Assembly: GCA_905215475.1 (NCBI GenBank)
Contig: CAJMPW010000001.1
Coordinates: forward strand, 310,001-374,000
DNA length: 64,000 bases
Source of the DNA: CAG-103 sp905215475
GTDB taxonomy: Bacteria > Bacillota > Clostridia > Oscillospirales > Oscillospiraceae
Direction of reading: 5' to 3'
The translations under genes and the position numbers were made by a program. The notes under the pieces were generated by a model, which was not told the origin of the DNA, did no database searches, and saw only the letters and a list, made by a program, of their open reading frames with translations. Positions 6,874 to 15,242 of the stretch are shown in pieces (the stretch's first letter is position 1; the number at the start of each line of letters is the position of its first letter).

Positions 6874-8565
6874 TCAGATGTTTTGCCGGCGGATGAGCGG
6901 CTCGACCTGCGCGGCGAGCTGCGCGAGCGCGCCCGGCTCAAACGGGGAGCGGAAGCCGGCCTCGGTCAGCAGATCCGTCCAGAGCTTTTCGCCGCCCTGC
7001 TCCGACAGGTGCAGATAGCGGGCGAAGGCATCGGCGTAGTCGGCCTGCGACGCGAGCAGGAACTGAAACGCCGCCGTCTGCGCAAGGCAGTAGTCGATGT
7101 AGTAAAACGGCGTCTCGTAGATGTGCATCTGGTACTGCCAGCGTGTGCCGCGCTCGAGATACGGGATGCCGCGCTGGTCGATGTACGGACGGTACTTCGT
7201 CTCCAGCTCCAGCCAGACGGCGTTGCGCTCGGCGGGGGTGAGATCGGGCTCGGCATAGATGCGGTGCTGAAATTCATCCACCATCGTGCCGTAGGGCAGA
7301 AAGCTCAGCGCGTCGAGCGCGTGCTGGAAGCGGTAGCGCTGCGCGTCGCCCGCCTGCGGGAAAAAGCCGTCGAGATACGGCCAGGCGAAAAACTCCATGC
7401 TCATCGAGTGCGTCTCGGCGGTCTCCATGCCGCCGCAGCCGAGCTCGAGCGCGAAGCGGTTGTCCGCGATCAGGTAGGCGTTGAGCGCGTGACCGGCCTC
7501 GTGCGTCACGACGTCCACGTCGCCGGAGGTGCCGTTGAAGTTTGCGAGGATAAACGGCTGATGATACTTGACAAACTCCGTGCAGTAGCCGCCGCCCCAC
7601 TTGTTCGGGCGCGCATCGACGTCGAAGGCCTCGTTTTGGCACATCATGCGGAAAAACGCGCCCGGAACGTCGCCCATGCCGTCGTACATCTTCTGCGCCG
7701 CGGCAAAGAGCGTCTCCTTGCCGCAGGGCGTCGGATCACCGCCGGGGGTAAAGACCTCGTTGTCGTAGAGACGGAACGTGTCGATGCCGAGGCGCTTGGC
7801 GTTTTCCAGCCGCAGCCGCGACACGACCGGCACGATGTCGTGCACGATGTTCTCGCGGAACGTCTGCACGGCCTGCACATCGTAGCACATACGCTCCATG
7901 CGGCAGTAGCCGAGCTCAATGAAGTTTTCATACCCCATTTTCTTAGCCATCCGGTCGCGCACGTGCACGAGGCGGTCAAAGATGCCGTCGAGCTGCTCAC
8001 TGTGCGCGGCCAGCGTCGTGCCGAGCGCCTCATAGCAAGCTCTGCGTGTGGCGCGGTCGGCGCTGCGGGCGTATTTCATCAGCATCGGGCGCGGCAGCTG
8101 TTCGCCCCGGAAGGGGAAGAGCATACCCGCCATGAGCTGGGCATATTCGCTCACGAGCTTGTTCTCCTCGACCATGTCGTCCACGATCTCCGGCGACATA
8201 CTCCGCCGCTGCAGCTCCATGCTGCGCAGCAGGATCGGCGAGAGCGCCTGCGCAAGCTCTGCCCGAAACGGACTGTCGAGCACGGCGCAGGCGTACTGCA
8301 GATCGAGGTTTTCGATCTCCGGACCGATCTCGTCATAGTAATCCTTCTCGGCCAGATAAAACGGGTCGACGGTGTTGATCGTGTAGCGCATATACGACAG
8401 CGACTGTGCCGTGTCGTACTCCGTCTTGAGCGAGAGGTATTCCGCGCGCGCTTCGAGGATCTCCTCGGCGTTCCGTGCGCCGCGCACGCGCTCGATCACG
8501 TGCCGGAGTCCTGCGGTCATCTCCTCGCGCGTCACGCGCCGGTAGGGGAGTTGGGATACTTTCAT
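6874..8565 (-). CDS. M3-family oligoendopeptidase (zinc metallopeptidase)
   Basis: This 563-residue protein is the usual size for clostridial M3 oligoendopeptidases. The zinc motif HEAGH is at residues 355-359, and a downstream METAETHSMSMEFF supplies the third ligand (Glu). The enzyme cleaves short peptides in the cytoplasm. The start at 8565 is set by GGAAAGGAGC eight bases before the ATG. The frame stays open for 85 codons upstream, but that stretch lies in the untranslated leader and is not domain-like. A strong promoter lies about 170 bases upstream. Confidence 0.92.
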   Translation of the reverse strand: MKVSQLPYRRVTREEMTAGLRHVIERVRGARNAEEILEARAEYLSLKTEYDTAQSLSYMRYTINTVDPFYLAEKDYYDEIGPEIENLDLQYACAVLDSPFRAELAQALSPILLRSMELQRRSMSPEIVDDMVEENKLVSEYAQLMAGMLFPFRGEQLPRPMLMKYARSADRATRRACYEALGTTLAAHSEQLDGIFDRLVHVRDRMAKKMGYENFIELGYCRMERMCYDVQAVQTFRENIVHDIVPVVSRLRLENAKRLGIDTFRLYDNEVFTPGGDPTPCGKETLFAAAQKMYDGMGDVPGAFFRMMCQNEAFDVDARPNKWGGGYCTEFVKYHQPFILANFNGTSGDVDVVTHEAGHALNAYLIADNRFALELGCGGMETAETHSMSMEFFAWPYLDGFFPQAGDAQRYRFQHALDALSFLPYGTMVDEFQHRIYAEPDLTPAERNAVWLELETKYRPYIDQRGIPYLERGTRWQYQMHIYETPFYYIDYCLAQTAAFQFLLASQADYADAFARYLHLSEQGGEKLWTDLLTEAGFRSPFEPGALAQLAAQVEPLIRRQNI

Positions 8566-8733
8566 GCTTGCTCCTTTCCAAGGTCGCGGTGAAAAACTGC
8601 TTTTGCTATGCAAAAATAAGAAATGTGCCATTTCCTCGTCCCTGCGGGGCAACCGGAAATGAAGCACAAAAACTTCATGCACCGGCATTTGCGGCTTTTC
8701 ACAGTGCAGCACGTACGCATGGAGTTTTATGCC

Positions 8734-8762
8734 ATCATATAACCGCGCTGCCGATTCGTCAA
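8734..8762 (-). promoter_or_regulatory. Promoter of the M3 peptidase/MBL operon
   Basis: On the minus strand TTGACG (8762-8757) and TATGAT (8739-8734) are 17 bases apart. The leader to the ATG at 8565 is about 160 bases and contains several small potential hairpins, but I recognise no riboswitch. Confidence 0.8.
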
Positions 8763-8800
8763 GAACTGTTTGCACCTGCACCGAGATGCGAAAGCGAAGA

Positions 8801-8830
8801 CGCCCCGGATGCCGATGCATCCGGGGCGTT
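8801..8830 (-). terminator. Terminator-like hairpin after the cytidylate-kinase-like gene
   Basis: CGCCCCGGATGC pairs perfectly with GCATCCGGGGCG around a CGAT loop, ten bases past the stop of the minus-strand gene. The following T-tract (TCTTCGCTTTC) is weak. Apart from this hairpin and the M3 promoter, I see nothing in 8566-8837. Confidence 0.6.
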
Positions 8831-8837
8831 GCGCAGT

Positions 8838-9431
8838 TTATTCGGTTTCGTTGTTTGCCTGATATGCGCGCACGAAAGCCACGAGCGTGTCGACGGTCTT
8901 GTCGATGCCGAGCTTTCCGCTGTTGACGACGAGGTCATAGCCGCGCGCATCGCCCCACTTCGTGTCGCAGTAGTAGTTGTGGTAGGCCTTGCGGTCGCGG
9001 TCGACGCGGCGCATCTCCTGCGCCGCCTGATCGGCCGTGAGGGATTTTTCCTCCATGAGCCGCCGGCGCTTCACGTCGGGCTTTCCGGCGATGAACAGGT
9101 GCACAGCGTTCGGGTTGGCACGCAGCACATAATCCGAGCACCGGCCGAGCACGACAAACGACTCACCGCTGTCGGCCAGCTCCTGAATGTGCTCGAACGT
9201 CTCGTGTGCGAGCGCGTCCTCCGGTGCGTTGAAATTCTCGCCGATGCGGCGCGACCACAGCAGGTGCACCGGCTTCTCGTCATAGCGCGCGGCATCCTCG
9301 GCGTTAAAGACACTGGCCAGCAGCAGCTCCTTATCATAAAACGCGATGCCGAGCTGTCTGGCAATCTGTTCGGCGATGTACTTGCCGCCGCTGCCGTGTT
9401 CACGGCCGACGGTCACGATGATTTGCTTCAT
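8838..9431 (-). CDS. Cytidylate kinase-like P-loop protein
   Basis: This 197-residue P-loop kinase has the glycine-rich motif GREHGSGGKYIAE at residues 9-21. The DRDRKAYHNYY and GYDLVVNSGKLG segments later on are typical of the 'cytidylate kinase-like family' found in clostridia. The family is smaller than true Cmk and its substrate is uncertain. AAAGGCGG lies before the ATG. It sits 29 bases downstream of the transporter gene and probably shares its transcript. Confidence 0.85.
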   Translation of the reverse strand: MKQIIVTVGREHGSGGKYIAEQIARQLGIAFYDKELLLASVFNAEDAARYDEKPVHLLWSRRIGENFNAPEDALAHETFEHIQELADSGESFVVLGRCSDYVLRANPNAVHLFIAGKPDVKRRRLMEEKSLTADQAAQEMRRVDRDRKAYHNYYCDTKWGDARGYDLVVNSGKLGIDKTVDTLVAFVRAYQANNETE

Positions 9432-9460
9432 GATGCGTTACCGCCTTTCTCAAAGTAGGA

Positions 9461-10825
9461 TCACAGGTATCTCAGAAACAGGCATCCCAGCGAGACCGCA
9501 ATGACCAGCACGGTGGCCGGAACGCAGTATTTGCAGTATTTGCCCCAGCTGATGGGGTGACCGCTCTTGGCCGACACGGATGTGGCCACGACGTTGGCCG
9601 ACGCGCCGATGGGCGTGGCGTTGCCGCCGAGGTCGGTGCCGAGCGAGAGCGCCCAGGCGATCACGCGCAGATCCATGCCCTGCGTCGCCGCGATGGACTG
9701 GATGACCGGCACCATGGTGGCCGCGAACGGGATGTTGTCGATCAGCGCACTGCACACGGCCGAGAGCAGCAGGATGATGACGATGACGGCCTTGATGCTG
9801 CCGCCGCTGATGCTCGAGATGAACTGCGCGATGAGCTTGAGCACGCCGGTCTGCTCCAGCCCTGCGACGGAGATGAACAGGCCGATGAAAAACAGCAGCG
9901 TCTTGTAGTCCACGCCGCGCAGCACGTCCTTCACACCGGCACTGCCGTTGGTGCACACGGTCACGAGCAGCGTCAGCGCTGCGACGATCACGCCGATGCA
10001 CGCGACGGTCAGCCCGGTCTGCGCGTGTGTCACAAGCAGCGCGACCGCGATGAGAAACACGACCACATCCGCGACGAACGCCTTGCGATCGGCAATGGCA
10101 GTCGCCGGGGCGGGGCAGACGGCATCCGCCGGGCGGGCAGCCTCGCTCGCCTTGAGCGGCTTGCGGAAGCACAGCCAGAAAAACAGCAGCACGAACACAA
10201 AGCAGACCCCGACGATCACGCCGGTGTTCTGGATGAAGTCCGTAAACGTATAGCCGAGCGCCGTGCCGATGATGATGTTGGGGGGATCGCCGCACATGGT
10301 GGCAGCGCCGCCGAGATTCGCGCAAAAGACCTCCGACAGGATCATCGGGATGGGGTCAAAGCGCAGGATCTGCGCCAGCTCCAGCGTGACGGTCGCCAGA
10401 AACAGCACGACCGTGATGCTGTCGATGAACATGGCCAGAAACGCGGCCATGGCCATGAAGCACACCAGCAGCGGCACGATGTGGTAGTGCGTGGCTTTGG
10501 CCAGCGACAGGCACAGCCAGCGGAAGAACCCGGATTTGCCGAGCCCTTCGACCATGATCATCATGCCGGTGATGAAGAAAATGGTCGACCAGTTGACGCC
10601 GGAGCTTGCGCTCTCCGATGCGCCGTACCAGAAGTCGGTGCGGAAGATCGCGCCGAGATTCAGCGCGTTTTTGATCGCGTCCCAGCTGTGCATACAGATG
10701 CCGAACACGACCACGAGCACGAGCGCAGCGCTGCCGAGCGTGACATACTGACGCTCGAATTTGTCCATGATGATGAGCGCAAACATGCCGACGAAGATGA
10801 CGGCGGCAAAGATTTGAGCAGTCAT
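9461..10825 (-). CDS. ArsB/NhaD/SLC13-type ion transporter
   Basis: This 454-residue polytopic membrane protein has about 11-12 hydrophobic segments. It belongs to the ion transporter superfamily that includes ArsB, NhaD and CitMHS. Characteristic stretches are SVFCANLGGAATMCGDPPNIIIG-like in the middle (read here as EVFCANLGGAATMCGDPPN) and a second, inverted-repeat-like GTDLGGNATPIGASANVV near the C-terminus. These re-entrant loops bind the ion or substrate. The transported species cannot be told from sequence: sodium/proton exchange, an oxyanion, or a dicarboxylate are all possible. AGAAGG precedes the ATG. Confidence 0.82.
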   Translation of the reverse strand: MTAQIFAAVIFVGMFALIIMDKFERQYVTLGSAALVLVVVFGICMHSWDAIKNALNLGAIFRTDFWYGASESASSGVNWSTIFFITGMMIMVEGLGKSGFFRWLCLSLAKATHYHIVPLLVCFMAMAAFLAMFIDSITVVLFLATVTLELAQILRFDPIPMILSEVFCANLGGAATMCGDPPNIIIGTALGYTFTDFIQNTGVIVGVCFVFVLLFFWLCFRKPLKASEAARPADAVCPAPATAIADRKAFVADVVVFLIAVALLVTHAQTGLTVACIGVIVAALTLLVTVCTNGSAGVKDVLRGVDYKTLLFFIGLFISVAGLEQTGVLKLIAQFISSISGGSIKAVIVIILLLSAVCSALIDNIPFAATMVPVIQSIAATQGMDLRVIAWALSLGTDLGGNATPIGASANVVATSVSAKSGHPISWGKYCKYCVPATVLVIAVSLGCLFLRYL

Positions 10826-10936
10826 AGAAAAAGACCTTCTTTCTGCCTTGCCTGAATTTTGCGGGGGTCGCAGGCGCAGGGCAGCGAAGAAAGAAACGAT
10901 TGCTTTGCGGCGGTGTTTCCCCTGATCAGGAGAGGA

Positions 10937-10965
10937 ATTTTAGCGCGCGCGGCAGCAAAAGTCAA
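10937..10965 (-). promoter_or_regulatory. Promoter of the transporter/kinase-like operon
   Basis: On the minus strand TTGACT (10965-10960) and TAAAAT (10942-10937) are 17 bases apart. An AT-rich stretch (ATATTCAAAATATC) just upstream could serve as an UP element. No regulator site is recognised in the 110-base leader. Confidence 0.85.
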
Positions 10966-11018
10966 GAGATATTTTGAATATCTGAACGCATTCTTATCAG
11001 ACTTTTCAATGCTCAATA

Positions 11019-11867
11019 TTACAGGCATTTATAGGCGATGATCGTCGCGCCGCCCTTGCCTTCGTAGCGCTTGATCTGGTACTTGTTCGGGAAGGCTGCC
11101 AGCAGCTCCGGCAGCTTGCTGTAGCCGTAGGCGCGGACGTTGAAGTCGGGCTTGACGCGCTTGATGTACAGCCCCGAGGAGCTGACGTTGACAAAGCCGT
11201 CGGCGTCCTGATACTTCTCGGAGGCGATGTGCAGCAGGTTGTGGATCTCGCGGATGTCGGGCTTTTTCGGCGCCGGCTCGGGTTCGGGGGCCGGTGCCGG
11301 CTCCGGCTCGGCGGCCGGTGTGGGCTCGGCGGCGGGCTTTTTCGTGCTGCGGGTAGTCTTTTTCGCCTTGCGCGCTGCGGGCTTTTTGGCGGCGGGCTCG
11401 GCCGTGTGCTCGGCGGCGGGCTTGTCGTCCGCCTTGGCGAGGTAGTCGATGAGGATGAAGTCGTCGCACGCGTTCTTAAATGACTCCGGCGTCGTCGTCA
11501 CGCCCGCGCCGATGATGTACAGTCCCGACTCGCGCAGCCGGATAGCCAGCGGCGTGAAGTCGCTGTCGCTCGACACGAGCACGAGCGCGTCATACATATT
11601 CGTGTGCAGCAGATCCATCGCGCCGATGACCATGGCGATGTCGGTCGTGTTCTTTCCGGCGACGTAGTCAAACTGCTGCTCGGCGCGGATGGCGAGGCGC
11701 TTGAGCTCCGACTCCCAGTTTTTCAGCGAGTCCTTGCGCCAGTTGCCATAGGCTTTTTTCACAACGATGCGGCCGTAGGTCGATACCTCGTGCAGCACGG
11801 CCTCGAGCTTGGTCAGCTGTGTGTTGTCGGCGTCGATCAAGACGGCAATTTTCTGAAAGTTTTCCAT
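11019..11867 (-). CDS. NYN-domain (LabA-like) protein with C-terminal OST-HTH/LOTUS domain
   Basis: This 282-residue protein has two domains. Residues 1-145 form a NYN/PIN-like nuclease fold with acidic residues IDADN at 12-16, TTDIAMVIGAMD near 95 and VSSDSDF near 118. A linker of about 55 residues rich in Ala, Pro, Glu and Lys follows. Residues from about 203 to the end form an OST-HTH/LOTUS-type winged helix (EIHNLLHIASEKY ... YGYSKLPELLAAFP). The LOTUS domain binds RNA in other proteins and the NYN domain is a metal-dependent RNase fold, so a role in RNA turnover is likely. CAGGAG precedes the ATG. Confidence 0.85.
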   Translation of the reverse strand: MENFQKIAVLIDADNTQLTKLEAVLHEVSTYGRIVVKKAYGNWRKDSLKNWESELKRLAIRAEQQFDYVAGKNTTDIAMVIGAMDLLHTNMYDALVLVSSDSDFTPLAIRLRESGLYIIGAGVTTTPESFKNACDDFILIDYLAKADDKPAAEHTAEPAAKKPAARKAKKTTRSTKKPAAEPTPAAEPEPAPAPEPEPAPKKPDIREIHNLLHIASEKYQDADGFVNVSSSGLYIKRVKPDFNVRAYGYSKLPELLAAFPNKYQIKRYEGKGGATIIAYKCL

Positions 11868-11911
11868 ATATGTTGCTCCTGAGCTGCCGCATGGGCAGAG
11901 ATTTTTTCTCT

Positions 11912-11940
11912 ATTATAGCGTTTTTGCGCGCAAAATGCAA
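11912..11940 (-). promoter_or_regulatory. Promoter of the NYN-LOTUS gene
   Basis: On the minus strand TTGCAT (11940-11935) and TATAAT (11917-11912) are 17 bases apart. The -35 box directly follows, and slightly overlaps, the terminator of the deacetylase gene, so transcripts are tightly insulated. Confidence 0.85.
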
Positions 11941-11970
11941 CGAAAGCGGGGCGCAGCTCCCGCTTTCGTT
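11939..11970 (-). terminator. Terminator of the polysaccharide deacetylase gene
   Basis: AACGAAAGCGGG and CCCGCTTTCGTT pair around an 8-base loop, seven bases past the minus-strand stop. The tail reads GCATTTTGCG on the minus strand. It overlaps the -35 box of the next gene. Confidence 0.75.
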
Positions 11971-11977
11971 GTCTGGT

Positions 11978-12763
11978 TTATGTGCCCGCGTCGGCGTCTG
12001 CCGGACACTGCCGCCCGTTGGAATCGATGTGCGTGTCGCCGGGCAGGAGCATCTGCGAGACCGGCAGGATCGTGTAGCCGTCGGCGATGAGCGCTTCGAT
12101 GATCCCGGCCAGCGCCTCCGGCGTGTGCTCGGCCGCGTTGTGAAACAGCACGATGCTGCCCGGCTGCACGCGTGTGAGCACGCGCGTGGTGATCTCGTCA
12201 CCGCTCAGCCCCTTCCAGTCGAGCGAATCCACGTCCCACTGAATGGCGTGCATCCCGAGAGCGTTGATCGCGGAGATCACGGTGTCGTTGTACTCTCCGT
12301 AGGGGCAGCGAAACAGCGTCGGGCGTGTGCCGGTGACGGCGGAGATCTTGTCGGCGCAGGTGTTGACCTCCGATTCGATCTGCTCGGCGCTGAGCTGCGC
12401 CATGTGCGGGTGCGTGCTCGAGTGGTTCATGACCTCGTTGCCAGCGTCTGCGAGTGCCTTGACCGACTCCGGATATTTATCCACCCATTCGCCGACGACG
12501 AAGAACGTCGCGTGCACGTTGTATTTGCCGAGAATGTCGATGAGCGTCTGCGTGTCCTCGTTGCCCCACGCCGCGTCGAACGTCAGACTCACGACGCGGT
12601 CGTCGCGCTGCACACTGTAGATGGGCAGCACGCGCTTGGCGGCGCTCACGCCCACGATCGCGGGACTGTTCACCGCCCAGAACATGAGCGCGATGGCCAG
12701 CACCATTGCGCACACACCCAGCGGCTTGCGGTGTTTTCTGACGGCTTGGCGTACCTTGTGCAT
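11978..12763 (-). CDS. Membrane-anchored polysaccharide deacetylase (PdaB-like)
   Basis: This 261-residue protein has an N-terminal membrane anchor (residues 16-36) and a NodB-homology domain. The motifs are TFDAAWG (D63), HSSTHPHM with metal ligands H114 and H118, and RCPYGEYN near 153. TFDAAWG is typical of the PdaB/sporulation-linked branch. The enzyme deacetylates N-acetyl sugars of cell wall glycans outside the membrane, and in spore formers this branch works on cortex. CGGAGGTG precedes the ATG. It is divergent from the dihydrouridine synthase gene. Confidence 0.88.
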   Translation of the reverse strand: MHKVRQAVRKHRKPLGVCAMVLAIALMFWAVNSPAIVGVSAAKRVLPIYSVQRDDRVVSLTFDAAWGNEDTQTLIDILGKYNVHATFFVVGEWVDKYPESVKALADAGNEVMNHSSTHPHMAQLSAEQIESEVNTCADKISAVTGTRPTLFRCPYGEYNDTVISAINALGMHAIQWDVDSLDWKGLSGDEITTRVLTRVQPGSIVLFHNAAEHTPEALAGIIEALIADGYTILPVSQMLLPGDTHIDSNGRQCPADADAGT

Positions 12764-12858
12764 TGCACCACCTCCGGCTTTCTGCCCTCATCCTATGCGC
12801 GGGAGCAGGCGGATATGCGCCGGTTTTGGTTTACATAATTCCTATGCGCGGACGGTTC

Positions 12859-12887
12859 TTGACGCGCGGCGGATTTTCCGCTATTAT
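12859..12887 (+). promoter_or_regulatory. Promoter of the dihydrouridine synthase gene
   Basis: TTGACG (12859-12864) and TATTAT (12882-12887) are 17 bases apart, 24 bases before the chosen start codon. Confidence 0.75.
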
Positions 12888-12911
12888 GAGCCGAACGATG
12901 AGGTGATGACG

Positions 12912-13868
12912 ATGCAATTTCTCTGCGCGCCGATGGAGGGCGTGACCGGCGACCTGTTCCGGCAGGCGCAGCGGCAGACCTTTCCCGCGGCGGACAGCTA
13001 CTATACGCCCTTTCTTTCGCCGACGGCGAACCGCACCTTTTCCCCGCGCGAGCTGCGCGAGATCGACCCGGCACACAATGCGGGCATCCACGTCGTGCCG
13101 CAGCTCATGGGGCACTGCGCCGAGGATTTTCTCTGGATGGCGGGACAGCTTGCCGATATGGGCTATGACGAGGTGAACTTCAACCTCGGCTGCCCGTCGA
13201 ACACGGTCACGGCGAAGAAAAAAGGCGCGGGCCTGCTCACGGAGCCGGAGCTGCTGCGGCAGTTTTTTGACGACGTGTTTGCCGCCTGTCCGCTGCCGGT
13301 CTCGGTCAAGACCCGCCTCGGCAAAACGACGGCGGAGGGCTTTCCCGCGCTGCTGGAGCTCTACAACGACTACCCGATCCGCGAGCTGATCGTGCATCCG
13401 CGTGTGCAGGCGGATCAGTATCACGGGCAGCCGGATCTGGAGGCGTTCGCCTATGCGCTCGCGCACAGCCGCGCGCCGGTGTGCTACAACGGCGATCTGT
13501 TCGACGCGCCGGCCGTGCACGCGTTTCAGGCGCGGTTTCCGGCGGTGGAGCGCGTCATGCTCGGGCGCGGCCTTGCGGCGAATCCCGGGCTGATCGGTCA
13601 GCTGCGCACGGGCGAAGCGCCGACGGCGGCGCAGCTGCAGCTGTTTCACGACCGGCTCTACGCCGCCACACGCGCGCGCATTCCCGACCGGCGTGCGCTG
13701 CTGTTTCGCATGAAGGAGGCCTGGCGCTATCTCGGCTGCAGCTTTGCCGGCTCTGAGCGCCCGCTGCGCCGCATCCGCAAGGCGCAGGATATGGCGGAGT
13801 ATGACAGCGCGGTGCGCCAGCTCTTCGCGTCCTGCCCGGTACGGGAGGATGCGGGCTATCGTGTCTGA
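12912..13868 (+). CDS. tRNA-dihydrouridine synthase family protein
   Basis: This 318-residue FMN enzyme reduces uridines in tRNA. The catalytic Cys is C94 in NFNLGCPS, the substrate loop carries VKTRLG, and the C-terminal ligand region has YNGDLFD and MLGRGLAANPGL. The N-terminal APMEGVTG is typical of the family. The DusB/DusC-like subtype cannot be told reliably. Two ATGs lie six bases apart, at 12906 and 12912. GAGGTG abuts the first and is six bases from the second, so 12912 is preferred. Confidence 0.9.
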   Translation: MQFLCAPMEGVTGDLFRQAQRQTFPAADSYYTPFLSPTANRTFSPRELREIDPAHNAGIHVVPQLMGHCAEDFLWMAGQLADMGYDEVNFNLGCPSNTVTAKKKGAGLLTEPELLRQFFDDVFAACPLPVSVKTRLGKTTAEGFPALLELYNDYPIRELIVHPRVQADQYHGQPDLEAFAYALAHSRAPVCYNGDLFDAPAVHAFQARFPAVERVMLGRGLAANPGLIGQLRTGEAPTAAQLQLFHDRLYAATRARIPDRRALLFRMKEAWRYLGCSFAGSERPLRRIRKAQDMAEYDSAVRQLFASCPVREDAGYRV

Positions 13869-13874
13869 AAATGT

Positions 13875-13915
13875 GTTTGTCCCCGGCAGCGTAGCTGCCG
13901 GGGACAAACTGTTTC
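13875..13915. terminator. Hairpin terminator between convergent dus and DUF975 genes
   Basis: A perfect 16-base stem, GTTTGTCCCCGGCAGC with its complement, and a GTA loop. TGTTTCTTT follows on the plus strand. The stem can also act on the minus strand. Confidence 0.8.
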
Positions 13916-13927
13916 TTTGGCTTTGTT

Positions 13928-14653
13928 TTATAGATACCGGCCGCTGTCGGCACGATCGCCAGGCTGCGGCTGCCAACCGTTGGGCGCGCGGTCGCCCATG
14001 CTGCGCGGCAGGCTGCGGTAGAACGCGGCGCGTGACACGGCCATGTACGGCGTGAGCCACAGCGCCCCGATCCCGGCGGTCAGCACCGTCAGCAGCGCCC
14101 AGCCGAAAAAGCTCAGATCCAGACAGAACAGATCGCCCTTGCGCCCGTCCATGAGCACCTTGGAGCGCTCGATGGCGTCCGACGGCGCGATGGTCGGGTT
14201 TTCGGCCATGATGTACGTCGCCATCGAGTAGCGGTATGCGGCGATGATGCCGGGGATGACGAACAGCAGCGACCACGCGAACACCTTGAGCGCGATGAGC
14301 AGATTGAGCACGAAGGCGCTGCCGAAGATATCGAAGGCGGAAAAGAGGTCGTCAAACTGCGCCTGCTCGCCGTCGACGAGCTTCAGGCAGAAGCGGTCAT
14401 GCCCGATCGAGATGCTGCCGCGGAGGACAAACTGTCCCATGGCGAGCACGCTGGCGGCCGGCACAAAGACGTGCGCAAAGCGGCGCACGGTCTCAGGGTA
14501 GTATTGGCTGACATTTGAATTCTGGAACGACACGGTCAGCGACGACGTGCCGCCGCCGAGCACGGTCGCCAGCAGCGTCACGCCGACGGCCAGCCACCAG
14601 AAGCTTTTCAGCGCGCGGCGCGCCATGCTGCGGTAATCGGATGCGGAATACAT
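13928..14653 (-). CDS. DUF975 integral membrane protein
   Basis: This 241-residue protein has about five to six hydrophobic segments. It matches the DUF975 pattern: YRSMARRALKSFWWLA at the N-terminus, then a central FVIPGIIAAYRYSMATYIMAENP and DAIERSKVLMDGRKGDLF. The family's function is unknown. The start is ATG 14653 because AAAGGAGG lies seven bases upstream; an in-frame TTG six bases earlier is less likely. It is the last gene of the minus-strand run that begins at 20846. Confidence 0.85.
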   Translation of the reverse strand: MYSASDYRSMARRALKSFWWLAVGVTLLATVLGGGTSSLTVSFQNSNVSQYYPETVRRFAHVFVPAASVLAMGQFVLRGSISIGHDRFCLKLVDGEQAQFDDLFSAFDIFGSAFVLNLLIALKVFAWSLLFVIPGIIAAYRYSMATYIMAENPTIAPSDAIERSKVLMDGRKGDLFCLDLSFFGWALLTVLTAGIGALWLTPYMAVSRAAFYRSLPRSMGDRAPNGWQPQPGDRADSGRYL

Positions 14654-14671
14654 AGGCAAACCTCCTTTGTG

Positions 14672-15232
14672 TCACCAGTGGGTGCGTTCCTGCCCGTGCA
14701 CGAGAAAGGCGCGCTCGGCAAGCTCGGCAAGCGGGCTGTCGCTGCGGGAGTCGGAGTAAAACTCCGCAATCTGCACCTCGGGATACGCCTCGTGCAGGCG
14801 GCGCACCTTTTCCGCGCCGTGGCAGTTTTCGCCGTCGGTCCTGCCGGTGTGCTTGTCCACGCGCGAGGCCAGCAGCCGCACGCCGAGCTTCTGCGCCGGG
14901 ATGCGCACGAGAAATTCCGGCGAGGCGGAGATGATGATGTCATCCGGGCGCTGCTGCGCGAGATACCACGCGTTCACGCGCGGGAAGTTTTTTGCCCAGA
15001 ACGCCTCAAGCTCCGCGTCCACATCGGGCACACGGCGCAAAAAGCCGTACATCCGCTCCTTGACGGCGGTCTTGCTGATCTTGCCGAGCCAGTATCCCGG
15101 CAGCAGCGCGAGCGTGTGCAAAAGCGGCCAGATCACGCCGGGGTGGCGATGCAGACACCAGCGCACGAACGCCACCGTGCTGTCCACGGGAAAGATGGTC
15201 TTGTCCCAGTCGTATACGTTGACTTTTTCCAT
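14672..15232 (-). CDS. HAD-superfamily (subclass IB) phosphatase
   Basis: This 186-residue protein has the HAD nucleophile motif DWDKT (residues 8-12; first Asp is the nucleophile, second the acid/base). Motif II is IISAS near 100 and motif III/IV is FYSDSRSDSPL near 158, which together match SerB-like IB phosphatases. The cap region is helical. The substrate is unknown. It lies 10 bases after the YdcF-like gene and is likely co-transcribed. Confidence 0.88.
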   Translation of the reverse strand: MEKVNVYDWDKTIFPVDSTVAFVRWCLHRHPGVIWPLLHTLALLPGYWLGKISKTAVKERMYGFLRRVPDVDAELEAFWAKNFPRVNAWYLAQQRPDDIIISASPEFLVRIPAQKLGVRLLASRVDKHTGRTDGENCHGAEKVRRLHEAYPEVQIAEFYSDSRSDSPLAELAERAFLVHGQERTHW

Positions 15233-15242
15233 AGAGCTCCTC

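Noticed and set aside
8566..8820. In-frame 85-codon extension of the M3 peptidase
   Set aside because: A strong ribosome site marks 8565 and the promoter at 8734-8762 lies inside the extension. The extra residues do not look like any domain.
12826..12845. GGTTTACATAAT shared with 52111-52122 as a regulatory repeat
   Set aside because: The 12-base match lies in AT-rich intergenic DNA at only two places, with different positions relative to promoters. Chance is likely.
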